A stretch of DNA of 64,000 nucleotides. Source: Glandiceps talaboti (lineage: Eukaryota; Hemichordata; Enteropneusta; Spengelidae). Within the stretch, counting starts at the first letter, position 1. Each line of letters opens with the position of its first letter. A program made the position numbers and the translations under genes. The DNA is taken from NCBI RefSeq assembly GCF_964340395.1, contig NC_135563.1, forward strand, positions 2,742,001 to 2,806,000. The letters are read 5' to 3'. A model generated the notes under the pieces. The model did no database searches. It saw only the letters and a list, made by a program, of their open reading frames with translations, and was not told the DNA's origin. Of this stretch, positions 1 to 14,514 are shown one piece after another.

Positions 1-799
1 ACTGATATGTATAACATAACTCAATTGATACATCTACGCTTTCCTAATTAAGCCCACACAGTGAGGCTGTGAAGGCGGTTCAATACACTACGATCCGTGC
101 TAGACACGTTCTATCTTACCACCAAGTGGAATTCAATGATTAATGAATTATTTAAAGGGAAACATCACGCCAGGAGATAGACATTTTCATAAACTATGGA
201 GTCTGAGTTGTTTCATGATCTTACATCACCTACAATTACTTGCGATTTCAGACAAACATCAACTTGATCTTGTGCCTTTATAGGGTATCTTTGATATGGG
301 CTACACTGACCATGGGAGCCAGCAGAAAATAGTATTCTTAGTTGAACAGTAAATATTCATGAGGGATGTAAAGGAATATGCATTCAGAGGTCTACAGGTC
401 AACAGCCTTCTGCCTATAGCTTAATGGGTGTAATAGTATGGTTGTTTACAATAATTAACAAAACTATACGTTTCTTGCAGTTGGCAAGATTTAATAGTTG
501 AATAATATTTTTACGAATACAGAGTGATATAGTCAGTAGTCTGTGTACTTTATTTTAATCATACGTACATGGAGATATATGGATGGGTGACACAGAGGCA
601 GGTACTTGAATATTATAAGAGCAGTAAATGGGAACCTCAATGTTGTTTTTAGTCTGATACTCCCGAAGTACTATTACAATGGATTCCGTGCATTCATGCA
701 TCTACACCCGCCGTCCACCGTCCCTAATACACAAGTTCTCAGATATGCAATATCCCATTTCATTCAAACTTGGCAAAATGTGACATATCATATGGGATA
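1..799. other. No gene seen
   Basis: AT-rich sequence without protein-like frames; its last part may belong to the decayed LINE that follows. Confidence 0.5.
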
Positions 800-1318
800 T
801 ATGCGCGTCACTTTCTTTCGCGAAATATGCAAGTTTGACGTATAATTGGTCAAAAGTAGCTGTTGAAATTGTTGAATTGTTCAAATTTCGTGGCACACTT
901 ATATCAAATGATTTGAGAGAAAGATATATAAGGAAAGTCCAGCAGCGTCTTTTCTTTCTCCATCGCCTAAAGAGTTTCGTAAGTAAAACTATCGTAATCA
1001 AATTTTACCGTGCCCTGGTCGAAAGTGTTCTCACTTTCTCGTTCACGTCTGCTACCTCAATATCACGAAGAAAGACCATGCAAAGCTAAATAGATTTGTT
1101 AAAATTGTATCTTCAATCATTGGGAAAGACCTTCCTTCCCTTGAATCACTCTTTATTGATCGCACCACGAGGAAATAAAAATCAATAATCAATGACGAAT
1201 TTCACCCTGCACACAATATGTTTGAATTACTACCTTTAGGATCACGGTATAGAACAATTAAATCAACGACGAATAGTTTCTGTAACAGTGTTTTACCCAC
1301 GACCGTACGCACACTAAG
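800..1318 (+). mobile_element. Decayed non-LTR retrotransposon, C-terminal fragment
   Basis: Two overlapping open stretches in different frames read VEIVELFKFRGTLIS, then QQRLFFLHRLKSF and FYRALVESVLTF. Further on comes a frame with FELLPLGSRYRTIKS and SVLPTTVRTLRDR. This is the post-RT/C-terminal region common in animal LINE polyproteins. At least two frameshifts and a stop break it, and the 5' part is missing. The LINE clade is not determined. Confidence 0.75.
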
Positions 1319-1337
1319 GGACCGGTCAGTTTCTTCA

Positions 1338-1450
1338 GCCGGGGGCGGGGGGGGGGGCGGTGGATTCTTAAATTGGGCCGACAAAAAGTCACTGACCCCC
1401 CCCCCCCCCCCCCTTATCTGTAAAACCAAAAACAGGCTGACCCCCCTATC
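1338..1450. repeat. Poly-G and poly-C tracts next to the LINE end
   Basis: A G-rich run at about 1340-1363 faces a pure C run at about 1396-1413, with smaller C runs after it. The tracts can pair with each other or form G-quadruplexes. Confidence 0.7.
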
Positions 1451-1610
1451 ACTTAATTCTAAAACATGATGACCCCCATATATATAATATTCACATGACA
1501 GGTATTTTTTGATCGTGACTCAGTGTGGACTGTCTTGCATCTACTTTATAAGATCCCGGGTTAGCACTATCATAATTATAATTATTGACTACACAGGGTA
1601 AATATATTCC

Positions 1611-2040
1611 AAAAGGAGTTTAAAAGCATCTTGACAGTGAAAGGTATGGGAAAGCTTGAGCAGGGAATATGTATATCTCTTATGGGGGTCGTAGGGGGTC
1701 TCCCCTAGAAGCCCTGGGGGTCTTTTACTCTGAAAAGTCAATTTTGAGACTATTCAGGCCCTTTCAGACAATAATTTCCAAGCTTTACAAGACAGCACCA
1801 ACATGTAAAAAGAAAAAAAACATTTTTGAAATATTAAGTTTGATAGCATCTTGACAGTAAAAGGTAGGGGGAAGAGCTTGAGACTGGGATGTGTACACCT
1901 CATGTAGTGGGTGGGGGGGGGGGCTAGGGGGTCTCCCCCTAGAGGTCCTGGAGGTTTTTTACTCTGAAAAGTCAATTTTGAGACTATTCAGACCCTTTCA
2001 AGCAAATACTCAATCCATGCTTTACAAGACAGCACCATCA
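1611..2040. repeat. Two tandem copies of a ~220-bp unit
   Basis: AGCATCTTGACAGT recurs at 1625 and 1845, followed in both by a G-run, GGGGTCTCCCC and ACTCTGAAAAGTCAATTTTG. Diverged direct duplication, possibly part of a dispersed element. Confidence 0.75.
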
Positions 2041-2239
2041 AGTATCACAAACTATTCTTTATAACTTACATAGGGTTGAAATGTCGGTATATATTCTTAC
2101 CTATCCCATGTGGTTTCTTTTAACTTATCGTTTATCGAAACTACACCAATTTCCACTGTAAACTTTTGAGTATATGTGGCACTAAAGTTATTAATTATGA
2201 TTAAAATCAATATTTGCTACACAACATAAAAAATATAAT

Positions 2240-2880
2240 AATGCATAGAGACTCCATTCAAGTGTCTATCCCATATTATCACTGACAAGCTGACTTTTTA
2301 ACATTTGACCTGTGACCTTTAGGTCATTTATTAAAATCAACCAAACTTTTGCATGCCAGACTCAAATACTATTCATGCGTTGCCAATTTCTGTTAGACCA
2401 TCTCCATTTCAGTGTCATATAATGACCTGCAAGCTTGCATGTATGAAAATGACCTTTGACCTTGACCTTCGGTAAACTATCAAAATTAAGCCATTTTTGC
2501 ATATCGAAGACACATTATAGCATTTCCGTGTGGCCAATTTGTTTTAGATCTTGCCTAAAGTTACAACGGAACAAGAGAAATATATACACATATTACCTTT
2601 GTTGCTCATATACTTTTTAGTTACTGAGTGACTGCCATGATTGTAGAGAGCAAACATGGTTTAGTGCAAAACCTTTACAACATAAATGGACTCCATTCAA
2701 GTGTATACCCTCATATTACCATAGTATGATTTCTTTCAAGACCGTGAAGTTTAACCATGACCTCGACCTTCAGGGTCAATGATCAAAACCAAGCCATTTT
2801 CTTTTTGCATATCACAGACACTTTGTAGTATTTAATTGTTGCCACCATCTTCTTAAAACCATGAAATCATTAAGTCATAC
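2240..2880. repeat. Dispersed repeat with internal TGACC-type copies
   Basis: Three diverged copies share GACTCCATTCAAGTGT (two of them), a TGACCTTTGACCTTGACCTT-like motif, AAAACCAAGCCATTTT-like sequence and TTTGCATATC. Repeats with alternating TGACC are common in marine invertebrates; the class is unknown. Confidence 0.6.
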
Positions 2881-4049
2881 ATGGGGATAGAGGTAAAGCA
2901 TTTGTATAAAGTTAATGTTTTACAAACTATGTACAGATGTGTTGTTTCTTAGCTGCAAGCAAGAAGTCAATAACACAATTTTCCAGAATTATAAAAACAA
3001 ACATATTAGTTAGGTAATGGCCAGAACTCCATGTACACATCGTGTACATCGGACAACTGTGCCTTCATATAACTGCAAGATAACAAAACGGGAAGATAAA
3101 TATGGCAAATGACGTTTTTTCAGAGTTTTCATTTAATGAATATATACTTTGACTTTACAAGATCAAAGGTTTGCATGGGCAATGAAAAGTCTGATGGATG
3201 AAGATAGCGGTTGTCTTGGAAACAATTCATTGGCCTTCAACGAATCCCCTGGGTATATGTTTCTGAAAATTACTTCAAGTACAGTGTTTGTTCTGCAAAT
3301 GATAATTTAGATACTGTAATTATCAAGTAATAAATTTGTTAAGAGCACCATTATTTTCCATTAACTTTGTTAATAGTCCAGATGTACATTTTAGTTTTTC
3401 TTTTGTCGGAATCACATGGAAGGTCATGGATTGACTCTACTGTTTTCTTTACTTTTGAGATAACGTTGGATTTTCAGGTAAACTGATCTAGAACAGTGGT
3501 TGAACTATTCCTATTGTTAAGGCATGTGATTTGATTTTATCATTTTTGAACAATATATATAATTATCTATTTATTGTACCAGCTGTACATTGATAGCTCT
3601 TATCGTTTGTAGATACAGTTATTTGCAAAAAGGTACTAATAAGACAAGATTTGATAGCAATTAGCAAACTATAAAGTGCACATTTTTGTACTAGCAAGAT
3701 ATCTTGTAGGAGGAACTAATAAGGAGAATGGTTCAATCTTTCATGAAGTTTTCACAAGGATATGTCAGAGGTCAGTGAAGTATTAGATTAGTCGTTGTAT
3801 TCGATCACATTGACTGCACAGTACTGCTTCGCCTTAATTGTGATACGTATGTTCACTGAACACAATTGTACTTAGAAAGAAGTATTTTCAGATGTATTTT
3901 TCGAATGAAGATAGCAGTTTTTTTTTTATAAAGTGTGTTCAATGTTTACGGTAACATAAAACAAAACTTTATCACTGCAAGTATCTAAAAAGCTACACAA
4001 CATTGAACCAACTGTACAAACCTTGGTGTATTCACAGTTATGATATTTG
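2881..4049. other. No gene seen
   Basis: Unique-looking AT-rich sequence; only short open frames with no recognisable protein. Confidence 0.5.
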
Positions 4050-4108
4050 CCTAAATTATATATACAGACTCTCTCTCTCCTAAATTATATATACAGACTC
4101 TCTCGCTC
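4050..4108. repeat. Short 29-bp direct duplication
   Basis: CTAAATTATATATACAGACT begins at 4051 and again at 4080. Confidence 0.7.
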
Positions 4109-4813
4109 TATCGCCTTCGCCTGGATCGAGGTTGAAAAATAACGTACTCCGTAATACCTATGTATTTATGTTACTAAGTTAACAAGTAAGACTTTTTATA
4201 CTGTAGGTGTTTTTGTGTGTTATCTTTGTGTTGATTCTCCCAAAGCGGCATATTATATTATGGTCAATAGACACTATAAACCTTTATCCACTACGACAAT
4301 AGCTATTTCATGAGATATGAAAATAAATATTTTAAGCAGTACGTATTCCATTATTGCATACCTTGGAAAGCAATCATCAATTCCTGGCTGCTAATTTTCA
4401 ATAAGATTGCTATCACACTACTATAGTAACCTACATATACAAAGGCCACATTTTGTAAGATAACAGTTTTTGTATATTTTATCCATCACAACATAAGAAA
4501 AATCCTTCCCAAAAACAAAATCGGGGATTTTAAATTTTATGTGGGTTGTGATTTGAGTCACTAATTCTAGTTGTGATAACAACGACACATTGAAAATAAA
4601 AATACTATAGTGAAATAATCAATACATACAAGCATAATTGAATGACTGTAATGATCACATATTAATACCAGAAATAAACTGCATTACTCTCACAATGTTT
4701 TAATTCTAGCTGACGATCTAACGAACCAGTAGTAACTATAGAAATTCGTCTCATTTTATGACATTTAAACACCAGTCGGTCCAGAAATCATCCCTTGATG
4801 TAACTTGTGTCAT

Positions 4814-5108
4814 TTAATTACCGCGTACGTGTAATAAAATATACAATTTTCACATACAGGTATATATCAACCTTAATTACCGCGTACGTGTATTAAAATA
4901 TACAATTTTCACATACAGGTATATATCAACCTTAATTACCGCGTACGTGTATTAAAATATACAATTTTCACATACAGGTATATATCAACCTTAATTACCG
5001 CGTACGTGTATTAAAATATACAATTTTCACATACAGGTATATATCAACCTTAATTACCGCGTACGTGTATTAAAATATACAATTTTCACATACAGGTATA
5101 TATCAACC
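4814..5108. repeat. 59-bp minisatellite, 5 copies
   Basis: TTAATTACCGCGTACGTGTA begins at 4814, 4873, 4932, 4991 and 5050, an exact 59-bp period. Copies are nearly identical; only the first differs at one base. The unit contains the palindrome CGCGTACG. Confidence 0.95.
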
Positions 5109-7883
5109 TCAAATGTTTTATTTTTGCAATCCGTATTAAGATAGTTATGATCTTTTTAAAACTCCAAACGCTATCCAATTGTCTGGCCTGCTAATAAATA
5201 TAAAACAAAACAAAATGAAGCCCTGTGAAATTGGGAAATCAAAACTAAAAGATAGCTTATTTATTTACTTATTTATCTATTATACCATAATTATATGACA
5301 TATATGAATGAACATGGTAACATTACGTTTCGTGGTGAAAGATACACAAGAGCATTTATTTAAATTTATTGACAACTTCCATTTTACCGATTATTCAGCG
5401 ACCTGATATAAAAATCAATGTTGATAAAGTATACCGGGTTGAAAACGATAATTGTCACAAGTTTTGTTGAGAGAAAATTTTGCATGAAATTTCGCTGACC
5501 GTGAGACTTCCTACTGATTTGATTAAAACCTCGTCTAATCATGAAAGTATTGGTAGGAAGAGCTAACAAATAGTGGACGTCATTTACAAATCGCAACAAT
5601 TTGGTTTTATCGTACGTATTCATGTATAAATTCTTAATTCACAGAAGTATTGCTTTGATCCAAAAAAAATCATATTGATTCAGTAAAGTACAAGTTAGTT
5701 AGTTTATTTTTTTACTTTGTTACTTTGTTTGTTATTTTGGGGAGGGCTCATTTCGACGATTTACTTATCCGTGTCACTACCGACATGTAATTAGCGATGT
5801 GAATATATCAGAGATTTGTCTGCCTTTCGAGCTGTTACATACATGTACGAGCACAGACTTAGACAAGAACGTAGCAAATGGATTTAAGAATACGTCAACA
5901 AAAAAGGATCATGTGTCTTAGATCACGGCACAGAGAAACATTACATTTGATAGGGTAATTTTACAGATGAAGTGCAAAGTCAGCAATAGACAACAACTAA
6001 ATAAAGCTGTCGTGCTGAGAGGAATTATCGTCGTTTTGGTTACAGTTCATGATATGTTGTAGAGTCGATACATGTAATTACATTTGCCAAACACATTAAA
6101 AACGATAACATACTGGTATTAAATGCATTCGCATGAAATGTGACGGTGTTTTGGGGTCTCCCTTACGTTGAACTTTACAGTCACGACTTCGCTTCCTTCT
6201 CATGTTTTAGTATTACATTACGTATTCATGGGATTGTCGCTCGTTCTGCATGTTTTTATTACACAGTAACTGCGTTTACTCAGTGAATTAGTAGCCAACT
6301 CAATCATAACGGCAATATCCTCTAAGCGCTTTAGCTATGGGAATTAGTTTATTTGTTGTCGTTGCCAGTATTTGCATGTAATCATCATTGTATCAATTCA
6401 TCTTGTTTCTTGATATGCACGTCTACCTTAGCTAGAGCAATAGCTGATGTTGTTAGCTCTACAGATTTACAATGATTCACATGAACAATTCACTCATATA
6501 AATGCATTAAGCCTGTAGTTTTGTTTGGTAAACCTCCTTCATCATACATGTAAACAGTGATTACATATGTCCAATGAAAACTCTATTTTGTAGGTTTCAT
6601 GAAAAGAAAAGTTATTTTGAATGTCAAAGCATACCGTACGTTATGCAGCCCAATGCACAATCAGTTCTCTAACACAGTCACAGTATTATACTACTACTAT
6701 ACAATCAATTTCTATCACCATTGTCATGTTGAGATTAGTATGTGATATAAGTACTAACTGTTGATAACACGATAGTTTACTTTTTGTGATGTCAACCTGC
6801 TTCTTGATTACGTTTTCCTGGCTGCCTGAGTAGTGTACACAATACAGTGTTCACTGGAGCCAGTACCGGAATTGTTATCAGGTAACAAGACCATGAATAG
6901 GCCAAAAGAGAAAAGAAATACCTCCCATTTTGTTGTGATCATCATTTGTAAGGTAAGTCGTCTGCAGTAAGGTGATGTTTTCCATTAAATATAAATCAAG
7001 CCAGTTAAACTGGTGTTCTCTGTCTCACTCAAACTGCATGTGCCAATGTATATCAGGTAAGCTAACATGCGTGTGTGACAATTGAAATTCCATCAATACC
7101 ACACGTAATGACATGTTTGTAAGTAGACTATGAAAGTGCTTCGCCACAGCTTCATTTCGTCAGGCAAAAGGAGATTGGAATAGTGGAATTGAAGCAATCC
7201 ATTTTTAGTTTACGGACGGGGTTTATGATTAATGTATTCACTAAATGTGAATAATTCTTGCTATTTGTAATGGAGTGTTATATACACAATAGAAAGTTAT
7301 AACTAACTCAAGAGTTGTATGCTTTTGTCATCTTCAGTCAATTGAAGATAGTAAAAGCGTGAAACTTTTAAACTGTTACAATTTCTGACTTCCTAATTCT
7401 TTGGATTAAAACCCACAGTTGGGTTCCTAAGTACATTACCTATTGCGTAACTGTGGATTCACACAAATCTAAATCTAAATCTTAAATTAGTGTTTATATT
7501 TATATAAAGCTATGGAGATGGAAACTTCCAAAGTAAATACTATGCAATATACTTTTCTCACTTTTGGTCTTTGTATGACAGAAATGTATTTTTAACTATT
7601 TGTAAACTTTGCACATGGGCCTAGAAACGCGATAAACATGATACTAAACGTCCTTTCACTTACATATAGAGGTAAAAGACATTGACGTGACGTTTAAGCT
7701 AATTCTTGTTTCTAATTAAACTCGTTATAATAGTACCAATTATGAACAATAAATACTTGTATTTTTAGAAGAGTAGCATTGGGTGGGAGATGGAAGAGAA
7801 CTTTCTATTAAAAACCGATGATGATATATGACACTTCAAACAGAGCTTAGGTTAGCAGATATCATCATCGCTATAAAGTTGAT
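5109..7883. other. No gene seen
   Basis: AT-rich, without long or protein-like frames and without an evident tandem array. Confidence 0.5.
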
Positions 7884-8340
<457 letters not shown>

Positions 8341-8481
8341 TACAGCGTAATATGAACTGCTGATTAAAACACAACACATTGATTAGTAAGCATTGCTATT
8401 GGTGGCTGTTTTACTTTTTAATAAACAATAATAAAGAATATCACATTTAATAAAGATATAAAGTATATTTGCCCAAAAGAC

Positions 8482-9443
8482 TATGAAATCTTGGAGACAC
8501 TGTCTAGATCTGGTATGAACTAGCTATGGAATCTTGGAGACACTGTCTAGATCTGGTAGGAGTTACCTATGGAATCTTGGAGACAATGTCTAGATCTGGT
8601 ATGAGCTAGCTATGGAATCTTGGAGACACTGAAATCTGTTACGAGCCAGCTATGGAATCTTGGAGACACTGTCTAGATCTGGTATGAGCTAGCTATGGAA
8701 TCTTGGAGACACTGAAATCTGTTACGAGCCAGCTGTGGAATCTTGGAGACACTGTCTAGATCTGGTATGAGCTCGCTATGGAATCTTGGAGACACTGAAT
8801 TCTGTTACGAGCCAGCTATGGAATCTTGGAGACACTGTCTAGATCTGGTATGAGCTAGCTATGGAATCTTGGAGACACTGAAATCTGTTACGAGCCAGCT
8901 ATGGAATCTTGGAGACACTGTCTAGATCTGGTATGAGCTAGCTATGGAATCTTGGAGACACTGAAATCTGTTACGAGCCAGCTATGGAATCTTGGAGACA
9001 CTGTCTAGATCTGGTATGAGCTCGCTATGGAATCTTGGAGACACTGAATTCTGTTACGAGCCAGCTATGGAATCTTGGAGACACTGTGTAGATCTGGTAT
9101 GAGCTCGCTATGGAATCTTGGAGACACTGAATTCTGTTACGAGCCAGCTATGGAATCTTGGAGACACTGTGTAGATCTGGTATGAGCTCGCTATGGAATC
9201 TTGGAGACACTGAATTCTGTTACGAGCCAGCTATGGAATCTTGGAGACACTGTCTAGATCTGGTAGGAGTTACCTATGGAATCTTGGAGACACTGTCTAG
9301 ATCTGGTATGAGCTAGCTATGGAATCTTGGAGACACTGAATTCTGTTACGAGCTAGCTATGGAATCTTGGAGACACTGTCTAGATCTGGTATGAGCTCGC
9401 TATGGAATCTTGGAGACACTGAATTCTGTTACGAGCTAGCTAT
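8482..9443. repeat. Dimeric minisatellite of alternating ~43- and ~40-bp units
   Basis: Both units share CTATGGAATCTTGGAGACAC. One continues TGTCTAGATCTGGTATGAGC, the other TGAAATCTGTTACGAGCCAG. Regular alternation makes an 83-bp higher-order unit over most of the array; both edges contain only the first type. Confidence 0.95.
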
Positions 9444-9942
9444 GACATATTTGCTCTACATTGATAATTGAAGTCTAATGACGACTGGCCCATAGAAAAA
9501 GCGATTCCGTTACAACTACAAAAATATAGAATAGCAATTCGAGCTGAAGGCATCAATTAATTCCAATTGAACTGAGATACCATTAGTCAAGGGGGAAAGA
9601 AAATGTCTATATATTTAAAGTCACAGGGGAAATGTCACTGTTTACCTTAGAAAGAAGCCAACATGACTATACGTGGCATTGATAGGAATTAGTTTTCGCT
9701 TCTGACTTCAAGTAGCCATATCATATGGGTAAGTTATTGGCAATAAAATGGATTCTCGATTAATAAGAAACGTTAATATTTATTTTAAACAGTTATGTGT
9801 CTACTTGAAAAGAATAATGTGGCGCAATGTAGACCAAGTGGGTAGATGTAATCCATTAATTGTAAAAAAATAAATAGTTTGACTTTAATATTGTAGATAC
9901 AGGAAGTCATATAAAACACACTATTGTATATACAAGAACTAT

Positions 9943-10520
9943 TTAATCGTACATTTGTGAGCGACAAGTGAAAGCAATCTCATGACATTTCTTTATATTA
10001 AGTTTGAGGTGCCACAGTTTGGACCATTCAGAAACGTTATTAAGATCATTATGTAGTCTAAAACAGTCTAAATCATTAAAAATTGTCTTAGAAATCTTGG
10101 AGTCGTCTGCATACAGCGAACACTCAGACGACTTAAGAACTTCAGGAAAATCATTAATATACACACTAAAAAGCGGTCTCAAGATTGGAACCCTGAGTTA
10201 GACCTCATATAACCCTTTTCCACTTAGATGACGTACCTCCAATGACAACATGTTGTTGTCTATTATCTAAATAAGAACGAAACCATTCGAGAAGGCATCC
10301 ACTAATACCATAGGGTTTCAACTTGTGTATGGGAAGTAGATGGTTAACAGAACCAAATGCTTTCGAATAATCAAGGCACAGTGAATCTACTTGTTTGCCT
10401 TTATCGAGTTCACTGCTTATAAAGTCACTGTGTATTCCACAAGATTCGGGGTAGTTGATCGACCCTTGAGAAATCCATGTTGGCAAGAACTAATGGAACT
10501 AGTGGTTCATGTTGTTTCAT
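9943..10520 (-). mobile_element. Decayed LINE reverse transcriptase fragment
   Basis: Minus-strand frames give GFLKGRST, LDYSKAFGSVNH, YGISGCLLEWFRSYLDNRQQ, then in another frame VYINDFPE, LYADDSKI and LWHLKLNIKKCHE. These are successive reverse transcriptase blocks, including the YADD catalytic box, of a jockey/CR1-type non-LTR element. At least two frameshifts (near 10200 and 10460) inactivate it. Confidence 0.88.
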
Positions 10521-11214
10521 GTTATTTTATTATCTAGTACATGTACAGTAGCTTTATCAATTAACAATCAATAATTATCCAGTTCTCATCCATATGGCCA
10601 CTTTAAGAATATCTAGTCTACACATAGTTGAGATATGCTTCTTCTTTCTTGTATTGAGGGTAAACGAATTTATATTGAAACCAAAAGCACCAAGTAATCG
10701 TAAATTTGTGAACCACAACACGATCTAATCTGAAGGATTTCAACTGAATATTCTTAGTATTTCATATAACTATACCAGTTCTATCAAAGGAGGTGCTCAA
10801 TAGTAAACTCTATGTATATACATTATGTGTCGTCAGCACCTGATCTGTAAGCCTAGAGAATCGTGGTTATTATGTGGAATTAGTGTCCAAAGGCTTACTT
10901 GGCTTAAGAATTACTCTGAATTGAAATTGTAATCTAGTCTAATTAAATCGAACGAAAATGAAACCACTTTTTATGGTTAGCAATGGAGAACGAATTATTT
11001 CATTCTCTTCCTTGCATATCTGTGAAAATGTTGTTTTTTCAATTTCTTTACAACCTTGTATGGAGACATGTTTCCATTAACAACATATCAATTTAATAGA
11101 CGATATGATAATGATGACATTATAACTTCCAGATAATGGTTGCTGATATGAAGTACACACAAGAATCGCACTGCATCAGAGGTGATATTGACCCTCATCC
11201 CCACAAAGAAACAA
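10521..11214. other. No gene seen
   Basis: Likely includes unrecognisable upstream remnants of the minus-strand LINE at 9943-10520. Confidence 0.4.
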
Positions 11215-11217
11215 CAC

Positions 11218-11290
<73 letters not shown>

Positions 11291-11292
11291 GT
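11215..11292. repeat. (CAA)n microsatellite
   Basis: About 24 CAA trinucleotides with two GCA interruptions. Confidence 0.95.
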
Positions 11293-11613
11293 ACTTTTTT
11301 AAATGATTGAATTTAGGTGCTGAATTTGCCAGGATGATCGTCAGATAACCATATTCAACTCACGTCTGGTTGTGAGATAAATCTAACAATAAATTAATAC
11401 AGATTAAAATGAAATGTACTGTTTCAAGGACAAAACAATTGAAATAATCGGATCGCGTTATCTATTACCAGGTTTTGCCAAGTGTTACCACTTCAAAAAT
11501 ATCGATGATATATTGCGCAAAAATGTAATTCTCTAATAGTATTTCACAAATATTAGGACAGTGAACTAATAAAACCATAATCGCCATCTGTTTCCTACTT
11601 GACCCGCCAGTCA

Positions 11614-12417
11614 TATAGTAACGATACTCCATCATTGAAAGATGTGACAATATCAGTAACGATACTCCATCATTGAAAGATGTGGCAATGTCAGTAACGA
11701 TACTCCATCATTGAAAGGTGTGACAATATCAGTAACGATACTCCATCATTGAAAGATGTGGCAATGTCAGTAACGATACTCCATCATTGAAAGGTGTGGC
11801 AATATCAGTAACGAAACTTTATCATTGAAAGGTGTGGCGATGTCAGTAACGATACTCCATCATTGAAAGGTGTGGCGATGTCAGTAACGATACTCCATCA
11901 TTGAAAGGTGTGGCGATGTCAGTAACGATACTCCATCATTGAAAGGTGTGGCGATGTCAGTAACGATACTCCATCATTGAAAGGTGTGGCAATATCAGTA
12001 ACGAAACTTTATCATTGAAAGGTGTGGCGATGTCAGTAACGATAGTCCATCATTGAAAGGTGTGGCAATGTCAGTAACGATACTCCATCATTGAAAGGTG
12101 TGGCAATGTCAGTAACGATACTCCATCATTGAAAGGTGTGGCAATATCAGTAACGAAACTTTATCATTGAAAGGTGTGGCGATGTCAGTAACGATACTCC
12201 ATCATTGAAAGGTGTGGCAATGTCAGTAACGATAGTCCATCATTGAAAGGTGTGGCAATGTCAGTAACGATACTTCATCATTGAAAGGTGTGGCAATGCC
12301 AGTAGCGAGAACTCTATCATTGAAAGGTGTGGCGATGTCAGTAACGATACTCCATCATTGAAAGGTGTGGCGATGTCAGTAACGATACTCCATCATTGAA
12401 AGGTGTGGCAATGTCAG
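11614..12417. repeat. 38-bp minisatellite, about 21 copies
   Basis: Unit begins CAGTAACGATACTCCATCAT and continues TGAAAGGTGTGGCRATGT. Variants with AAACTTTATC recur at intervals of several units, showing block duplication. Confidence 0.93.
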
Positions 12418-12857
12418 CTCACCAACCTATGTTATACTTACCAACAGAATACATCAGTAAACCGATCATTCAGCTACTGAGATAGACACAAACTAAAACT
12501 ATTGCTACGACATGTTGATATAAGTTAAACGAACGGACAATCATTCAATCACTAACAGTAGGATGGTATCCCTGATGACTTCCATGACCTTGCGGTGTAC
12601 ATTTTGTGGTGACTTTCAGTGTTTATATTACCTTTATTACAAAGTGATTATATCTACACGACAAAGACACCGCTATCTCCTACTTGTGTAATGTACCACA
12701 TCAAACTGAAAAAAACCCATGAATATTAATTTCTTTTTGAGTATCATGAAATCTAACGAGCAGATGTATAACTTATTCATATGGTGAATGTAAGCGAATA
12801 GAAAATTTTAGGTCTGTGTCTATGGTTTCTACAGTAGTAATGGTAAAATCTCGTACT

Positions 12858-13775
12858 CTATCACAGAAACACACTCTGACAGTAACACACTCTGACAGTA
12901 AGATTCTCTGTCAGAGAAACACACTCTGACAGTAAGATACACTGCGTGACAGTAAGATACTCTGTGTGTGACAGTGACATACGTTGAGACAAAGGCACTC
13001 TCTTATAGTAACATACTCTGTGACAGTAACATATTCTTTTACAACAACATACTATGCCAACAACCTACTCTGTAACAGTACCAAATGATATGGCATACTG
13101 TGTAACGTCACTTTCTGTGACAGGAGCATACTATGTAACATCACTTTCTCTGACAGGAACATGCTAAGACAACATGATACTTTGAGACAGAAATATAATC
13201 TGTGATAGTAACATACTTTGTGACAACAACATACTCAGTGACAGCGACATACTCTGTGACTGTGACATACTCTTACAGCAACAAAGTATGTGACATTGAC
13301 ACTCTGTGACATTGACAAACTCTGTGATAAGGCATACTCTGTGAAAGTGTGAAAACAACATATCCGAAACAGCAACATACTCTGTGAACTGTGACAGCAA
13401 CATATTCTGACAGCGACATACTCTAGCTCTGTGATAGTAGACATACTCTGTGAAAGTGTGAAAACAACATACTTTGCAACAGCAACAAACTCTTTGAACT
13501 CTGTGACAGCAACATACTCTGACATCAACATACTTACTGACAGCAACTAACTCTGTGAACTCTGTGACAGCAACATACTCTGACATCAACATACTTACTG
13601 ACAGCAACAAACTCTGTGACAGTGATATACTCTGCGATAGTGACATACTCTGACAGCAACAAACTGTGACAACAACACAGTTTCTGACAACAACATCCGC
13701 TGTGGCAATATACTCTTATGACAGTAACATACTGCTTGATAGACACATTTGTGATGGTAACATACCCCGTGACAG
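12858..13775. repeat. Degenerate minisatellite around GACAGTAACATACTCTGT
   Basis: Variable-length units of about 15-30 bp, each with GACAG(T/C)AACATACTCTG-like sequence; much older or more mutable than its neighbours. Minus-strand open frames through it are low-complexity artefacts. Confidence 0.85.
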
Positions 13776-14514
13776 CAACATACTAGTCAATCTGATTAAA
13801 ATCTGATGTGGTGAAAGCGGCTAGATGCCTTTATTTACCTCTATTTCCATCGTTTTGTGTCGCTTGTTTTGTTCCAGAAATTTGCAACGGTCACTCTGAA
13901 CAAAACAAACTCCGAGAATCAATTTACGAGAAAATCTTAGAAAATTGCTTAGGCTTTAAAAAGGGGTTTTAGGCAAGAAATTATGTATTTATTTCCTCTT
14001 TTAAATTACCGAAATCCGCAGGTCCAATGAAATTCACCTTACCATGGGAACGGTTCCGGTCGCAAAATGAACCTCGGGATAGAAAATGATACACAGGGTG
14101 TTAAAAAAAGATATTGCCTTATGCTCTGTTGTTATAAAGTGAAAAGTTAAATTAGTCAGAATTCGAAAGAGCGTAATGCCCCAGAACCTTCCGCTATGAA
14201 GCTAATTGCATTAGTCAAGAGTGTGTTTCTGTGTAGTTTCAACCAAACAGAGTGACATCGCTCGCACTATAGGTCATAGTCTCGATTGGTGTAACATGCT
14301 ATGTTACTCTAGCTTATGTAAAAGTAAAATAATCAACTTGAAAGATATTCGAAGAAAACGAACACTTCTCTTCTGTTAAACAACATGCGCCTGTTTTCTG
14401 CAACCTTTATTTTTGGACACTTCCCAATAGAGATTGTATACACTATGATGTAATGTTTTGAATGTCTGTGTTGTAGACGTGAACTAGGTGTTGTATTAAC
14501 GCAGAGTGGAAAAT
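13776..14514. other. No gene seen
   Basis: Spacer between two minisatellites; nothing recognised. Confidence 0.5.

Noticed and set aside
835-1089. Small host gene of 84 codons
   Set aside because: Continues in other frames as typical LINE C-terminal sequence, so it is part of a decayed element.
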